Shown here: one piece after another, positions 4,246-5,769 of the stretch
Layout: the number at the start of each line of letters is the position of its first letter
Position numbering within the stretch: the stretch's first letter is position 1
Assembly (NCBI GenBank): GCA_026982915.1
Contig: JALWQU010000099.1
Span: forward strand, 1 to 5,769
Length of the DNA: 5,769 nt
Direction of reading: 5' to 3'
Source: Candidatus Altimarinota bacterium
Lineage (GTDB): Bacteria > Patescibacteriota > Gracilibacteria > UBA4473
Position numbers and translations under genes: made by a program
The notes under the pieces: model-generated
What the model was told of the DNA's origin: nothing
Database searches by the model: none
What the model saw: the letters and a program-made list of their open reading frames with translations, nothing else

Positions 4246-5769
4246 ATGGCATTTAAAATATCAGAAACGGAGATACGAAAACGGTTAGCAAAGTTACATA
4301 ATTATGAGGCAATAAAGCATCCGCAATTAAAAGAGCGAAGCGATAAATTACGAGCAAGAGTGAAAGAATTGGAAGCCGAGAATGCAAAGATTCCTGAGTT
4401 AAAAAAGCAGATAGAAAGACAAAATCTTTGGATAGAAGAACTCGTAGCGATGAAGTTCGGAAGGAAACGGAATAATCCCAAAATAAGAGCCATAAATCTA
4501 CCAAGTGGAAAGCTAAATACTTTTCCCAAACTACGAGACGCAAGCAGTTACCGAAGGTCTATTCCACTAGAAACAGAAATAACGGATGAACTACGGTTGG
4601 AAGTTGAAGTGTGTCCAGAATGTGGGGAAGTCTTATCAAATAAAAAAGAACATGTACATTATCGAGAAGATCTGAGAAAAGCGACAGAACGGTTGGAATC
4701 GATTAAGAAAATTATCAAAACAATCGTAGAAAGTGGGGTTTGTAAAAATGAAGATTGTAAGCTGTTTGGGAAAAAAGTCTTAGGTGGCGAAATCCCGCCA
4801 CAAAAAGTCATCATAGGAGAAAACCTGAGGCAAATAGTGGTATTCCAATCCGTGATACAAGGTCAAAGTTATAGTGAAGTCCAGAAAAGTCTGGAACAGT
4901 TGTATGGCTACAAACTTAGTAACGGACAGATAGCTAATATTTTGGAAGGAGAAAGTGTGTTGTTAACCCCTTATTACAACCATTTGATAGAAATATTGAA
5001 CGAAGAATCAAAAACAATTGGAGCCCATTACGATGAGACGACCTTCAAGACACAAAGCCAGGGAACAGTGATAAGTGATGGAAATTATTGTTGGGTCAAG
5101 ATCGGGATAGAAACTCAGAATCAACTGATCTGGTTTGGGAAGAGTCGAGGAAAAAAGGTAGCGGAAGCTCTGAGGGGGCATGAGCCTGAATCAATCGGAA
5201 TCACCGATGATTATCCTGGGTACAAAAACACATTTGAGTCTCATCAGCTGTGCTGGGCACATCCACACAGAAAAATGAGAGATTTGGCTGAAAGTGGTAA
5301 GCTCAAAGGAAAGACTCAAAAAGTTTGTAAAGAAGCTTTCAAAGATTTCCAGATTTGCTACAAGCAGGCGAGAAAAATGAGAGAAAAGATGTTAAGGGCA
5401 AATTGGAGCGACGAACAAAAACAAAAAGAACGAATAAAGTTAGAAAAATTGTTTGATAACCTAACCTTAAAGAATGAGGATGATCCAGAAAAACTGGAAA
5501 AAATTCGGGCAACTTTAAAATTAAGAAAAGATAGATATTTTACCTTTTTCGATCAACCACAAATTCCGCTGGACAACAACAAAGCCGAACGAGCTATCCG
5601 GAAAGTAGTCATTCGCAGGAAAAAATCACTCGGGTGCAAGTCTCCAAAAGGAGCGGATGTTCTGAGTATTCTCTATTCCGTTATTTTCTCTATTACCGAA
5701 AATAATCCTCATGATAATTTCTTTGATCTCTATGAAAAAGCTGCTAATTTTGAGAACTCTCAAATCTAA
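4246..5769 (+). CDS. tnpC: IS66-family transposase (TnpC type), complete, 507 aa
   Basis: DDE transposase that cuts and joins the ends of its own insertion sequence. Domains in order: a charged leucine-zipper-like coiled coil (about 25-68) ending in the conserved MKFGRKR (69-75); a zinc-binding segment with CPEC (123-126) and a second Cys pair, C166 and C171; then the catalytic core. The first acid is Asp263 in HYDETTF, the second lies in ITDDYPGY (Asp321 or Asp322), followed by the family phrase CWAH (336-339) and a helical insertion rich in Lys and Glu. The third acid is Glu448 in LDNNKAERAIRKVVIRRKKSLG-type sequence (442-463). The C-terminal helix region SILYSVIFSITENN (474-487) is typical. 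All expected catalytic residues are present and no frameshift is seen, so it is probably active. Lysine and AT-rich codon use is heavier than in the aminotransferase, which fits a mobile origin. The IS66 helper genes are not present upstream. Confidence 0.95.
   Translation: MAFKISETEIRKRLAKLHNYEAIKHPQLKERSDKLRARVKELEAENAKIPELKKQIERQNLWIEELVAMKFGRKRNNPKIRAINLPSGKLNTFPKLRDASSYRRSIPLETEITDELRLEVEVCPECGEVLSNKKEHVHYREDLRKATERLESIKKIIKTIVESGVCKNEDCKLFGKKVLGGEIPPQKVIIGENLRQIVVFQSVIQGQSYSEVQKSLEQLYGYKLSNGQIANILEGESVLLTPYYNHLIEILNEESKTIGAHYDETTFKTQSQGTVISDGNYCWVKIGIETQNQLIWFGKSRGKKVAEALRGHEPESIGITDDYPGYKNTFESHQLCWAHPHRKMRDLAESGKLKGKTQKVCKEAFKDFQICYKQARKMREKMLRANWSDEQKQKERIKLEKLFDNLTLKNEDDPEKLEKIRATLKLRKDRYFTFFDQPQIPLDNNKAERAIRKVVIRRKKSLGCKSPKGADVLSILYSVIFSITENNPHDNFFDLYEKAANFENSQI

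Larger units (their letters stand above)
4088..5769 (+). mobile_element. IS66-family insertion sequence (left end probable, right end outside)
   Basis: Contains a complete IS66-type transposase and, about 160 bases before it, a locally GC-rich segment starting GTAACTGCTCACTGCCCCC that contrasts with its AT-rich surroundings and begins with the GTAA typical of IS66 ends. No TnpA or TnpB (IS66 Orf1/Orf2) reading frame lies between that end and the transposase, so this would be the single-gene type of IS66 element. The right inverted repeat and the second copy of the 8-bp target duplication must lie beyond base 5769; the left candidate duplication would be 4080-4087 (ATTAAAAA). Confidence 0.7.

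Overview
The window is a piece of a low-GC bacterial chromosome. It reads well with the standard bacterial code: several frames close on TGA and tryptophan is encoded by TGG. No rRNA, tRNA or phylogenetic marker is present, so the host cannot be named. The short genes and spacers, the weak or absent Shine-Dalgarno sequences, and a DHH protein that has lost its catalytic residues would fit an uncultured candidate-phylum type bacterium (Patescibacteria/Gracilibacteria-like), but that is only an impression.

Layout. At the left edge, on the minus strand, lies a type II toxin-antitoxin operon: a 78-residue ribbon-helix-helix antitoxin, then a RelE/ParE-type toxin three bases later that is cut by the window start. 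Its promoter is easy to read (TTGATA, 17 bp, TACAAT with an extended TG) and carries a 15-bp palindrome plus a repeated half-site, a good candidate for the autoregulatory operator. Next, also on minus, is a VTC-domain protein (polyphosphate-polymerase fold, tunnel residues intact). Divergent from it is a 408-residue fold-type I PLP-dependent aminotransferase on plus.

The aminotransferase converges on a 423-residue DHH-family phosphoesterase homologue on minus, in which most metal-binding residues, including the DHH triad itself, are replaced. Between the two sits a 185-bp MITE-like element with perfect 17-bp terminal inverted repeats flanked by TAAA on both sides. Its right repeat lies inside the 3' end of the DHH gene and supplies that gene's stop codon. 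Upstream, the DHH gene has a near-consensus promoter (TTGACA, 17 bp, TAAAAT) with a perfect 8-bp dyad over its -35 box.

The right third is an IS66-family element: a complete 507-residue TnpC-type DDE transposase with its own promoter and Shine-Dalgarno, and a probable left end near 4088. The right end lies beyond the window, which stops at the last base of the transposase stop codon.

The genes do not form one evident pathway. The region looks like ordinary housekeeping or accessory genes (aminotransferase, VTC, DHH) bracketed and interrupted by mobile or selfish modules (toxin-antitoxin, MITE, IS66). I see no convincing new multigene system. The most unusual items are the degenerate DHH protein, the MITE that truncates or re-ends it, and the two palindromic operators.
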